From Bacteroidetes bacterium UBA6063 (lineage in GTDB: Bacteria > Bacteroidota > Bacteroidia > NS11-12g > UBA9320), in contig DIYD01000338.1 of NCBI GenBank assembly GCA_002428905.1, forward strand, positions 1-8,057: a DNA stretch of 8,057 bases, read 5' to 3'. The translations under genes were made by a program, and so were the position numbers. Shown in pieces: positions 1-7,037 of this stretch. The notes under the pieces were generated by a model. That model ran no database searches and was not told where the DNA came from. It worked only from the letters and a program-made list of their open reading frames with translations. Every line of letters starts with the position of its first letter. Position 1 is the first letter of the stretch.

Positions 1-412
1 GAAGAGCTGGGTTTTCGATAGCAGTGTTCGAGGAAAGGTTGTACTGATCGGGCAGAAAAGGTGCCCACCCGCCAAGGAGTTCTGCCCTAGACTTACGGTT
101 TCGATGGAAATTATACCTGACGGTATGACGTTTTTAGACTATGTAATGGAAAGTAAAACCATGCTGATTCGTCAACTTAAACATTGTGAAATTACGGATG
201 AACGTAAGACTTACATTGGAAGATTTCCAGCATTCCAAATCTCCTTTTTAACCGCTCATGACAGCGTACGAATAGGCGGAGTTTCTACGCTCATAGAAAT
301 GGATGGAAAGGTACATGTAGTAACCGGAATGGCTTTGGATCGTGCGAATGAATTTGAAAAAAACAAAGCACTTTTTACGCAAATATCTCAATCCGTTTCG
401 GAAGTAAACTAA
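1..412 (+). CDS. DcrB/PsbP-like (DUF1795-type) protein, 3' part
   Basis: The reading frame is open from the first base of the window to a TAA at 410-412, so the gene starts upstream and only about 136 C-terminal residues are visible. An ATG at 104 exists, but the 34 codons before it are also open and read as plausible protein (KSWVFDSSVRGKVVLIG and onward), so I treat it as internal. The visible order is a beta-rich segment, a helix (TFLDYVMESKTMLIRQL), further strands, an exposed-looking 'GRFPAFQISF' stretch, the strand pair 'DGKVHVVTGMAL', and a final helix (FEKNKALFTQISQSV). This order matches the DcrB/PsbP-like fold as I know it, whose members are small periplasmic or envelope proteins of mostly unknown role. 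The assignment rests on pattern only, with no catalytic motif. Two cysteines (KRCPP, EFCPR) lie close together and could pair. The gene converges on the next one with 61 bp between the stops; no strong terminator is visible there. Confidence 0.6.
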   Translation, partial: KSWVFDSSVRGKVVLIGQKRCPPAKEFCPRLTVSMEIIPDGMTFLDYVMESKTMLIRQLKHCEITDERKTYIGRFPAFQISFLTAHDSVRIGGVSTLIEMDGKVHVVTGMALDRANEFEKNKALFTQISQSVSEVN

Positions 413-473
413 GTTGTGATCCAGCTCAGGAATATCCTCATTTTGATCCATTGTTAAAACCGGTGTTAGATGC

Positions 474-3443
474 TTATCGTGTCAATACAATAGTGCCCGC
501 ATATTGAAACCAGTTGTCTTTTTTCGAAGAAGCATTGATTACATATAAATACACTCCAATAGGCACCGGCTCCCCGTTGTGATTGGTTCCATCCCAGCCG
601 TGGTGCTCTGTGTTGGTTTCAAAGACTTTTGCTCCCCACCGATCGTATACATGAAAATGAACCTCTTGCAATTCCCCGGTAACCGGTTTAATAACATCAT
701 TTAGTCCGTCTCCATTTGGTGAGAATGCAGAAGGCATGAATAACGAGAAAGGAGGGTGAATTCGAACCCGGTGTTGTACAGAGTCCTTACAGCCAAACGT
801 ATTCTTTGCATACAACCAAACGTCAAAAATACCAGTATCGAGGTAGGTGTGCTCGGGGTTCCTGGCAACGGACTGGTTCCCATCATCAAAGAACCACTGA
901 AAGTGCTCCGCTCCTGTTGACGTGTTGGAAAAGGCAACAGTAGGGTCGTCAATATTAACATATTCGGGTGCGTGAGTATACCCGGCTGTGGGTCTTGGGT
1001 AAACAACAACAGGTTGGTCAAATGCATGGGTGTCGGTGCACTGCTGGTCACTCGCAACATACAGAGAAACGTAATAAACCCCTGGGTTTTGATAAGTGTG
1101 CAAAGGAGCAGTTTGATCTGAGAAATGATCATCTCCGAAATCCCAGGTATGATGTGCGATGGTCCCTTGCGATAGCTCGGAAGAATGTGAAAAAGCAATT
1201 GCCTCACCCAGGCAAGCAGAGTCTACTGCATCAATACGAGCAATTGGATTTGGATGTACCATTACGTGCGCTTTAGCTGAATCTGAACACCGTTGGTTTG
1301 AGACGTTCAGCGTCACACCGAATTTGCCGAAAACCTTGTATGAATGTGGGGTGGGGTGGTTCAAGACAGTCTTCGTGCCATCTCCAAGATCCCAGATGTA
1401 GTCAAAGGAGTACCCTTGCATAGTTTGGCTTGTGTCTCTGAAACGGAATAGGTTCCCGATCGAACACTGTGTATCGTCTTCAATCCAGATGGCTGCCTTT
1501 GGTATGGGTAAAACCTCAAAATCATATGTTGCGCTATCCAGGCATTCAAATTTGGTGGCAAGTACGAGTTCTATCTGATGCTTGCCTACGTTTAGGTTTT
1601 CCAGGTGCACGGAGTCCTGTGCATATGTGTACGAATTAAACTTCCATCGAATGGAGGTTATGCTATCATTTGTGTGTGTATTCTTGAACCAGAATAGCAT
1701 GGAGTCGCCACGATTACAGAAAATACGATCGTTAGACAGGACGGTAACCTGAGGTTTGTTCTTTGCGATTACGTGAATCGTGTCGGAATAAAAACATCCC
1801 GTGTAATCGCGTACGTTTAGAACATAGGTGCCGGGTGAAGTAACGGTGCGATTGAACGAATCGCGTCCATCCCACCACTCGTACGAGTTAAACACTCTAT
1901 GATTGAGGGGCTCCAATCGCACATTACCTCCGGAGCACAAAACAGCTTCTTCAGCCAGTTGAGGTACGAAATGTGCTTTGCGCACGTAAACCGTTTTGCG
2001 CACGGTATCCCATTGACCTGTATTGGCGGATTTGCTGTGCATTTCAACCTCATACACTCCAGTATCCCTATATTGGTGTGTTACGAAAGGCCCGTACACC
2101 AAGTCTGTGCCATCACCAAAATCCCAAGAAAAGTTTGAAAAGTGGGTTGTATTGCCGGCCCTGAATTCCACCAAGTCGTGAATGCAACCACCAGACAAAT
2201 AGGAGAAATCATTCGGCAGTAAGACCGGGCTGGGTTTACATAATCCTATCGAAGGGTCACTGGGGTTGAGCTCTGTAAATGAATCACGACGCACCTCTCC
2301 AGGTGGAACATCCAACCAAATACTCGATCCATATGGTGCACATGGCGGAGGTTTTACGACTGTCTTTCCAGAACCCAGTATACGTTGGTCTTCAAGAATA
2401 ACAAAGGAGTTGATGCTATATCCCGTTAACACATCCACCGCCTTTTGAGCGACCGTAATGGGGGGAACATTTAACCCTTTTTTTAACCTGCAATTTCCTA
2501 CGTTGTCAATTGTATAGAGATATCCTGTATACGTTGCACTCAGGCACACGATGTTCCATAAATCCGGCACTCTAACAGGTGTGGTATAGATGCTGTGATT
2601 TGGTGTGCTATCTGCGGTATACCAAATGCCCCAGGCGTATACGTTCCCATCTTTGTCCAGGGCGTAGCACCCAAAGGCATTGGCCTGGATGTCGACAATG
2701 TTCTTAAGATCCAGTTTTGTCCAATTGGGTGAGAAGTTTCTGGTTGTCACAAAGCCTAATGTCGAACGCGCGTTGAACCCTCGTGAATAAACGTCACCAT
2801 CGGAGGTTAGAACAAAGTCCGACTCAAATGTGCAAGCCACACGAACTCCATTCTTCATATAGTTGATCTGAGATACAGTAGGGTTCTTGCCGAACCCCCT
2901 GGGATTTGTACTTGTGTAGCCGCCCACATATCGTGTGGTGCCATCGAGTTTTACCCAAATACAGCGGTGTTGTGTTGTATAAGCGTGTTTAACATCCGTG
3001 TCGATCTGTTGAGGGACATCACCATAACTGCCTCCCCAAACCCACAGTGAACGATCCTTTTTTATGGCACACGACGTGCCATTGGAACTGGAATGGTAGA
3101 TCACATTGCTCATTCCATTAACCTTCATGGGTTGCCTTCTGCCGCAGCTGGGTGTACCCGTCTGATCCGAATTGCCAAGTTGCTCATCTATATTACTTCC
3201 CCAGGAGTACAATTGCTGTGCGTCTCCACAGATGGCAAACGCACTGTGTGATCCTAGTCCGTAACCATAAGGCTGATACCATAATCGTCCACCAAAACCA
3301 TCGCCGACCATATGATTCTGACACCTGGCTATTTGGTTAGTGTTCAAACTGACCAGTACGAAAAGCACACAACAGATGTGAGAAAACCGGACGGTATAAA
3401 CGTGTCTCTCGAGCCAACAGCGTTTTGTCTTGTAATTAGCCAT
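474..3443 (-). CDS. Exported RCC1-like propeller / PKD multidomain protein with T9SS type B sorting domain
   Basis: A 989-residue exported protein, complete from ATG to TAA. Residues 1-41 look like a Sec signal peptide with a long n-region, a hydrophobic core (ICCVLFVLVSL) and cleavage probably before Q42. Residues about 65-365 hold seven short strand-turn units of RCC1 type, best seen as LYSWGSN (78-84), LWVWGG (133-138), VYSRGFN (218-224) and VYAWGIW (268-274), spaced about 40-55 residues; this suggests a degenerate seven-bladed propeller. Next come PKD or Ig-like modules: PKD about 410-487 (WDFGDG 440-445), Ig-like about 490-562, a degenerate PKD about 563-645, then PKDs at about 646-729 (WDLGDG), 730-816 (WDFGDD) and 817-897 (WFFDDG). 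Residues about 898-989 form a gliding-motility-associated type B sorting domain (PSAFSPNGDGLND, VYDRWGAKVFE, WDG, PIGVYLYVI). The likely fate is T9SS export and cell-surface attachment or release. A role in adhesion is inferred; no enzyme motif is visible. No clear Shine-Dalgarno precedes the ATG (GAACAAGG abuts it). Confidence 0.93.
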   Translation of the reverse strand: MANYKTKRCWLERHVYTVRFSHICCVLFVLVSLNTNQIARCQNHMVGDGFGGRLWYQPYGYGLGSHSAFAICGDAQQLYSWGSNIDEQLGNSDQTGTPSCGRRQPMKVNGMSNVIYHSSSNGTSCAIKKDRSLWVWGGSYGDVPQQIDTDVKHAYTTQHRCIWVKLDGTTRYVGGYTSTNPRGFGKNPTVSQINYMKNGVRVACTFESDFVLTSDGDVYSRGFNARSTLGFVTTRNFSPNWTKLDLKNIVDIQANAFGCYALDKDGNVYAWGIWYTADSTPNHSIYTTPVRVPDLWNIVCLSATYTGYLYTIDNVGNCRLKKGLNVPPITVAQKAVDVLTGYSINSFVILEDQRILGSGKTVVKPPPCAPYGSSIWLDVPPGEVRRDSFTELNPSDPSIGLCKPSPVLLPNDFSYLSGGCIHDLVEFRAGNTTHFSNFSWDFGDGTDLVYGPFVTHQYRDTGVYEVEMHSKSANTGQWDTVRKTVYVRKAHFVPQLAEEAVLCSGGNVRLEPLNHRVFNSYEWWDGRDSFNRTVTSPGTYVLNVRDYTGCFYSDTIHVIAKNKPQVTVLSNDRIFCNRGDSMLFWFKNTHTNDSITSIRWKFNSYTYAQDSVHLENLNVGKHQIELVLATKFECLDSATYDFEVLPIPKAAIWIEDDTQCSIGNLFRFRDTSQTMQGYSFDYIWDLGDGTKTVLNHPTPHSYKVFGKFGVTLNVSNQRCSDSAKAHVMVHPNPIARIDAVDSACLGEAIAFSHSSELSQGTIAHHTWDFGDDHFSDQTAPLHTYQNPGVYYVSLYVASDQQCTDTHAFDQPVVVYPRPTAGYTHAPEYVNIDDPTVAFSNTSTGAEHFQWFFDDGNQSVARNPEHTYLDTGIFDVWLYAKNTFGCKDSVQHRVRIHPPFSLFMPSAFSPNGDGLNDVIKPVTGELQEVHFHVYDRWGAKVFETNTEHHGWDGTNHNGEPVPIGVYLYVINASSKKDNWFQYAGTIVLTR

Positions 3444-3479
3444 CCTTGTTCACTTTTATTCTAATCAGATTACCCTGAG

Positions 3480-3493
3480 TTATTTAGGCAATA
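3480..3493 (-). promoter_or_regulatory. Candidate promoter box (TATTGC-N3-AATAA) of the 989-residue T9SS cargo gene
   Basis: Read on the minus strand this is TATTGCCTAAATAA, ending 37 bp before the ATG. The same TATTGC-N3-AATAA pattern precedes the other T9SS cargo gene, 19 bp before its ATG. TATTGC sits where a -7 element would be expected and loosely resembles the Bacteroidota consensus TAnnTTTG, but no good TTTG-type -33 element is found at the right distance. The evidence is the shared pattern plus position; the promoter function is inferred. Confidence 0.25.
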
Positions 3494-3499
3494 CCGAAT

Positions 3500-3517
3500 G
3501 GGTGTTAAACGGGTGTT
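3500..3517. repeat. GGGTGTT direct repeat, 11-bp period, upstream of the 989-residue gene
   Basis: Two exact GGGTGTT heptamers at 3500-3506 and 3511-3517 are separated by AAAC, so equivalent bases lie 11 bp apart, about one helical turn. They are just upstream (on the minus strand) of the candidate promoter box and 57-74 bp before the ATG. Direct repeats on one helix face are typical of OmpR/PhoB-type and some LuxR-type regulator sites, so an operator is possible. Only the repeat itself is observed; a two-copy heptamer could also arise by chance. Confidence 0.3.
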
Positions 3518-3856
3518 CCAACCTTGAGATGAAAATGATCCGTTTATCGATACACCTTTATTTTAAGGCGTTCGTTTAAGTATTTTGGTTGCCTCTTCAA
3601 TGCCATGCAGTACATGAAAAGAAAATCGGCAACTCGATACAATTTCTTACAATAAACATAAATGTTCCTATAATATGGTCTTTCCACGCTACTAAATTGT
3701 GCTTAGCGTAGCGTATTTTTCGCCAGGCGTAGCATGGCATTATATCTATGGCGAAGAAAGGGTTGTTGCGCCTTTAGTGCTCCAGAAAATTCAATCACCT
3801 GAAGGTGCCAGAGCTCGTGAAACCAGCCTAAAGGGTCTGTACTTTTATGCCTTTAA

Positions 3857-6800
3857 TCATTCAATAACCAGGCGCCTCAAAACCGTAGCACTTTCTTTCT
3901 GAATATATACCAGGTAAACCCCTGGTTTCGGATCGTGCAACGTGTATCGCACGTTGGATGTAGCACTGAAATCCATTTCTCTGCCAAGTACATCAAAAAT
4001 GCTTAAGTGTTGGATATCATAAATATCTCCACTAAGCTGAAAGACACCATTGCTGGGATTTGGTATGATATGTACGTTGGCCAATCGCACCAAAGTTTGC
4101 AGACCGATTGTGGAGGCTATGGTAATACTATCGGTATCTGTACCACACACATTGGTAACCTGTACCCAATAGGTGCCAGCAGTATCAATTGAAATAGTCT
4201 GACTGGTTTCGCCTGTGTTCCAGAAGTATGTGGAGCCTGTATTCTCCGCATCCAAGACAATGCTGATGGGTGGTTTAACCGTTGTGTCGTTACCGAGATA
4301 AACTACTGGTGTACGCACTAAGTCGGCAAAGATGCTATCTTGTGCTGACCCGCAACGTGCGGAAATCACGCGAACCGAATGCCACCCGAGAGCGGTAATG
4401 CGCTTTGTTTGATTTGTGCTTCCATCGTCCCACACATAGGTCGCACCCTCATTTTTTGCATCGTACAAATCATTTATACTATCGCAGTATACAATGCTGT
4501 CTTCGGTGAAATCAATTCGAGGGGAGTAATGCATTACCATAACCGAACTATCTCGAAACTTGCCACAATGTTTGGAGATCACTTCAACCCATTTTAATCC
4601 ACTTGACGTAATGGTCTTGGTTTGAGTTGTACTCCCATCGTGCCATTTGTAACTCGCACCTGGATTTAATGCATCCAACAATGTGTTTATCGTATCACAA
4701 AAATGCAACGTATCCGTCCATTGTATCGAAGAAGGTGATACATCAAATTGAATGTCAATTGAATCCTGTACAGAGCTACATCCATTCGTAACTCGAACCG
4801 AGTACGTGCCATTTTGTTTCACGTATATAGAAGACGATGTATCTCCTGTATTCCACTGGTAACGGACAAGCGGATGTGCAATACTGTCGCCGATGAATAC
4901 TGAATCCGAATCGCACACTTGTTTGTTTACACCTAAATCAATGACATAAGGTAGGTCGAAAAGCACCTTGAACGAGACAGAATCATATCCACACCGATTC
5001 GAGGCTTTCACCCAATAGGCGCCTGTGGAGTCGATAGACACGGAGTCTTTTGTAGCACCTGTGCTCCACATAAATGCATTCACTACTTTCCCGGAATCCA
5101 AATTGTCGAAGGCAACAAAAATGGGGCGCCCAGTTGGTTTACAATAGACTGTGTCTTCCAGTTTTTCTAATACGGGTTTATAAATTGTAGTAAGTTCTAC
5201 AGAGTCGTGCTGAATACACCCATCGACCCCATGAGCTGTAACCTTCAACACAGAGGTTCCGGAAGCTATTGTATTGGTATAGCGTGACGAGGTGTCGGTA
5301 TGAGTATTCAATTTCCAATTCTGCGACGAAACAAGATCTTTTAATGTGTCCCGAAATTCAAACGTAAAGGAATCATTTTGACAGAGTAGTGTGTCGGTAG
5401 GGAGGATCAGGTTGGTTTCACCTATGGAATATATGGTATCGTAGGCGTATCCTGTGCAACGATCGGTTTTCTCTATTTGCGAGACAACTACATAGGTGCC
5501 CGTTTTCTTTATCGTAAATGTATCTGTTTGACCAAAACCAGTACTTGTATCAGCGCCAAATAGAACTACATTGGTATCGGTAACGACGGATCCTGACGTG
5601 TCGAGCAGATACCACAGATAAGAGGGGCTCTTAACTTCACTGGTGTCATAGGTGCCTTCAACAATGTATTTTCCGCAGTAAGGTGAAGATATCGAGGTGC
5701 TTGTTCCGAGTGGTTTGTTGACGGTAACGCTGATCGCCCGTGAAGACCTCCCTGGGTAAGGACAATGGTCGTCAGTAGCGGTCACGATAAACGTATAGGG
5801 CACCGTGGTTGCGCTCCCGGTTGGCGGCGTCCACTCCACGCGAAGGCTTTGGTGCAGGGCCTTTGTGTTAAGGATTTTATACGTCGCTCCCTTTATTGGG
5901 TTGTTCCAACTTAGTTTGACCGAATCAGCTGGAGCGGGCCAGACCCGTGCATCATCCGTGGTAATGTTGAACGCAAGTTTTTCTCCTTCGCAAACCGAGT
6001 AATTGCTTGCAGATCGAATAGTGGGTATGTTATTACCTGACCAAACCGCAGTCTCCAATTGTATTTCCCGATTGATTGAACCAATATGTTCGTAAACGCC
6101 TTTACTGTTTTTTCTCCATTCCTTCACTGTAACAACCATTGCTGAAACTTCGTTACATCGAGTTGGGGTGAAAATTACGTGCCCTATAGTAGAGTCGAAA
6201 TAGAATCCTGAAGGCGGTATGGTATTCGGGTTGATGGTAGTGCCAAAGACCTGTAAAGGGCGTCGTGCGCTGTATCCCGATGAATACGCAGCTGTGTTAT
6301 TCCATCCCTCAAGCGGATTGGTCAGGTGGTAGCTTAACGAGTCTCCGTCTTTGTCGGTTGCAGAAACATCGAGGTACGACGCATAGTTACATCCAAATAG
6401 TCCTTGAGGAGGGTTGTTGAAATTCGGACTCGAATTTTTTAAACTGTCCGTCACATTGAAAGCACTGTAGTTAAAGTATCGGGTGTTCCCAAGACCGGTC
6501 GTCATGCTACTGGTTCTGCAGCACTGTTCCGTTTGCACCACAAGTTGACCACAGGTATAATACGGTTTGAATGCAGATGTTCTAAAATCTATGCGCACCG
6601 TGTATTTATGCTCTTCCAGGCCTTTGCCAGTGCCACGTGTGTTTGAAGGGTAGCATCGTCTCGAAGCATTGTCACAGATGTATGTGACCTCTTGAATAGA
6701 TTCCCGTTTAAGCGTGAGGGCAATCTTGCTACCGGTAGTGATGCAATGCAAATAAGTTTTGGAGCTTGGGTTGGTTAAGGCAACACCGTTGCAGTTCCTA

Positions 6801-6934
6801 TAATAGAGTAAGGTTACATCATAAACGCTGTCAGACACATACTCATAGGTTATTACACCACCTGTTAGGTGTGTTGCCTTTGACTGTATCGCAACGGCCA
6901 TTAGTACAATGAAGATGCTTAATAGTCTTGCCAT
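3857..6934 (-). CDS. Exported multidomain Ig-repeat protein with T9SS type A sorting domain
   Basis: A 1025-residue exported protein, ATG to TGA. Residues 1-20 are a short classic Sec signal peptide (LLSIFIVLMAVA core), cut probably after SKA. Residues about 21-295 form a Cys-rich domain opening with THLTGGVITYEY and containing YDVTLLYYRNCNG and DVSATDKDGDSLSY. It matches the N-terminal '(A/S)H(I/L)xGG' domain I know from large Bacteroidota surface proteins; its cysteines lie at 48, 64, 87, 94, 128, 138, 139, 182 and 260. About eight Ig-like modules follow: roughly 300-408, 409-503, 504-587, then five similar units of about 70 residues (589-942). Residues about 950-1025 are the Por-secretion type A sorting domain, with PNPSNGVF, LSIFDVLGRE, PGVYLVYI and the terminal RRLVIE. 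Expected route: Sec, then T9SS, then anchoring to surface lipopolysaccharide or release. A structural or adhesive role is inferred; I see no catalytic motif. No Shine-Dalgarno is visible before the ATG, which is usual in this phylum. Confidence 0.93.
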   Translation of the reverse strand: MARLLSIFIVLMAVAIQSKATHLTGGVITYEYVSDSVYDVTLLYYRNCNGVALTNPSSKTYLHCITTGSKIALTLKRESIQEVTYICDNASRRCYPSNTRGTGKGLEEHKYTVRIDFRTSAFKPYYTCGQLVVQTEQCCRTSSMTTGLGNTRYFNYSAFNVTDSLKNSSPNFNNPPQGLFGCNYASYLDVSATDKDGDSLSYHLTNPLEGWNNTAAYSSGYSARRPLQVFGTTINPNTIPPSGFYFDSTIGHVIFTPTRCNEVSAMVVTVKEWRKNSKGVYEHIGSINREIQLETAVWSGNNIPTIRSASNYSVCEGEKLAFNITTDDARVWPAPADSVKLSWNNPIKGATYKILNTKALHQSLRVEWTPPTGSATTVPYTFIVTATDDHCPYPGRSSRAISVTVNKPLGTSTSISSPYCGKYIVEGTYDTSEVKSPSYLWYLLDTSGSVVTDTNVVLFGADTSTGFGQTDTFTIKKTGTYVVVSQIEKTDRCTGYAYDTIYSIGETNLILPTDTLLCQNDSFTFEFRDTLKDLVSSQNWKLNTHTDTSSRYTNTIASGTSVLKVTAHGVDGCIQHDSVELTTIYKPVLEKLEDTVYCKPTGRPIFVAFDNLDSGKVVNAFMWSTGATKDSVSIDSTGAYWVKASNRCGYDSVSFKVLFDLPYVIDLGVNKQVCDSDSVFIGDSIAHPLVRYQWNTGDTSSSIYVKQNGTYSVRVTNGCSSVQDSIDIQFDVSPSSIQWTDTLHFCDTINTLLDALNPGASYKWHDGSTTQTKTITSSGLKWVEVISKHCGKFRDSSVMVMHYSPRIDFTEDSIVYCDSINDLYDAKNEGATYVWDDGSTNQTKRITALGWHSVRVISARCGSAQDSIFADLVRTPVVYLGNDTTVKPPISIVLDAENTGSTYFWNTGETSQTISIDTAGTYWVQVTNVCGTDTDSITIASTIGLQTLVRLANVHIIPNPSNGVFQLSGDIYDIQHLSIFDVLGREMDFSATSNVRYTLHDPKPGVYLVYIQKESATVLRRLVIE
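4109..5170 (-). repeat. Five tandem Ig-like repeats within the T9SS type A cargo gene
   Basis: Residues about 589-942 of the 1025-residue protein are five consecutive units of about 70 residues. Each contains an aromatic-x-W-x-x-G-x-T turn (FMWSTGAT, YQWNTGDT, YKWHDGST, YVWDDGST, YFWNTGET) and a late W/Y-x-V-x-V strand followed by Cys. Units 1-4 carry an early and a late Cys (598/648, 674/719, 746/790, 817/861), likely a disulfide across the sandwich. Unit 5 has only the late one (C930). Units 3 and 4 are the most alike, in DNA as well as protein, suggesting the most recent duplication. Confidence 0.8.
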
Positions 6935-6960
6935 GATTCAGTTCGAGTTGATTTATTCGA

Positions 6961-6992
6961 GCAATATAGTAATTCCCTCAGGTGATTACAAG
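6961..6992 (-). promoter_or_regulatory. Candidate promoter of the 1025-residue T9SS cargo gene
   Basis: On the minus strand CTTG (6989-6992) is followed after 20 bp by TATATTGC (6961-6968), about 27 bp before the ATG. This loosely fits the Bacteroidota pattern TTTG / TAnnTTTG with the usual spacing. The overlapping TATTGC-N3-AATAA (6953-6966) recurs upstream of the other T9SS cargo gene. The implied 5' untranslated region is only about 20 nt. This is inferred from position and partial consensus. Confidence 0.3.
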
Positions 6993-7003
6993 ATAGATTC
7001 TTA

Positions 7004-7027
7004 GGTTCAGCCTTTGCTGTGGGAACC
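7004..7027 (-). terminator. Hairpin just after the methyltransferase gene
   Basis: Eleven bases past the methyltransferase stop, the minus strand can fold as GGTT, a CCCA bulge, then CAGC-AAAG-GCTG, then AACC: eight base pairs in two blocks with a four-base loop. No U-tract follows (TAAGAATCTATC), so it is at best an atypical terminator; an mRNA 3'-end stabiliser is the alternative. Its place between the methyltransferase and the promoter of the next gene supports an end-of-transcript role. Confidence 0.3.
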
Positions 7028-7037
7028 GAGTTAAGCG

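Larger units (their letters stand above)
3444..3856. other. 413-bp gene-free region between the two T9SS cargo genes
   Basis: I see no convincing gene here. On the minus strand it begins as the 3' flank of the 1025-residue gene and ends as the promoter region of the 989-residue gene. Contents: a small CACC-TTCA-GGTG hairpin (3796-3807) followed on the minus strand by ATTGAATTTT, a poor terminator candidate; three GCGTA copies at 3706-3730; an inverted repeat ACGCTA/TAGCGT at 3686-3691 and 3709-3714, with the second arm also matching at 3704-3709, followed on the plus strand by ATTTTT; a plus-strand TATAAT at 3669-3674; a GTTGCC/GGCAAC inverted pair at 3589-3594 and 3628-3633; a GGGTGTT direct repeat at 3500-3517; and the TTATT-N3-GCAATA box at 3480-3493. 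A plus-strand frame open from 3696 to 3902 runs into the neighbouring gene antisense and has no usual ATG start, so I did not call it. Confidence 0.6.

Noticed and set aside
248..451. Minus-strand open frame of 67 codons
   Set aside because: It lies almost wholly antisense to the DcrB-like coding region and has no recognisable features; a shadow frame.
418..468. TGATCCA direct repeat (418-424, 444-450) and imperfect palindrome around ACCGGT (455-468) between the convergent genes
   Set aside because: Short elements with small or mismatched stems and no T-run in the right place; not separable from chance or a callable terminator.
3406..3443. Lipoprotein reading of the 989-residue protein's N-terminus (IARC before Q42)
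   Set aside because: Arg at the position before Cys does not fit the lipobox, and T9SS cargo normally uses signal peptidase I; ordinary cleavage is preferred.
3796..3807. CACC-TTCA-GGTG hairpin after the 1025-residue gene as its terminator
   Set aside because: Only four base pairs, about 50 nt past the stop, and followed by a short broken T-run; too weak to call.
3696..3902. Plus-strand open frame of about 68 codons at the end of the gap
   Set aside because: It has no ATG start (GTG at best), lacks recognisable motifs, and its last part is antisense to the 3' end of the 1025-residue gene, so it is most likely chance.
3793..6987. AATCACCTGA at 3793-3802 (plus) and 6978-6987 (minus), an inverted pair flanking the 1025-residue gene
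   Set aside because: A shared 10-mer within 8 kb is expected many times by chance; there is no other sign of mobile-element ends or target duplication.
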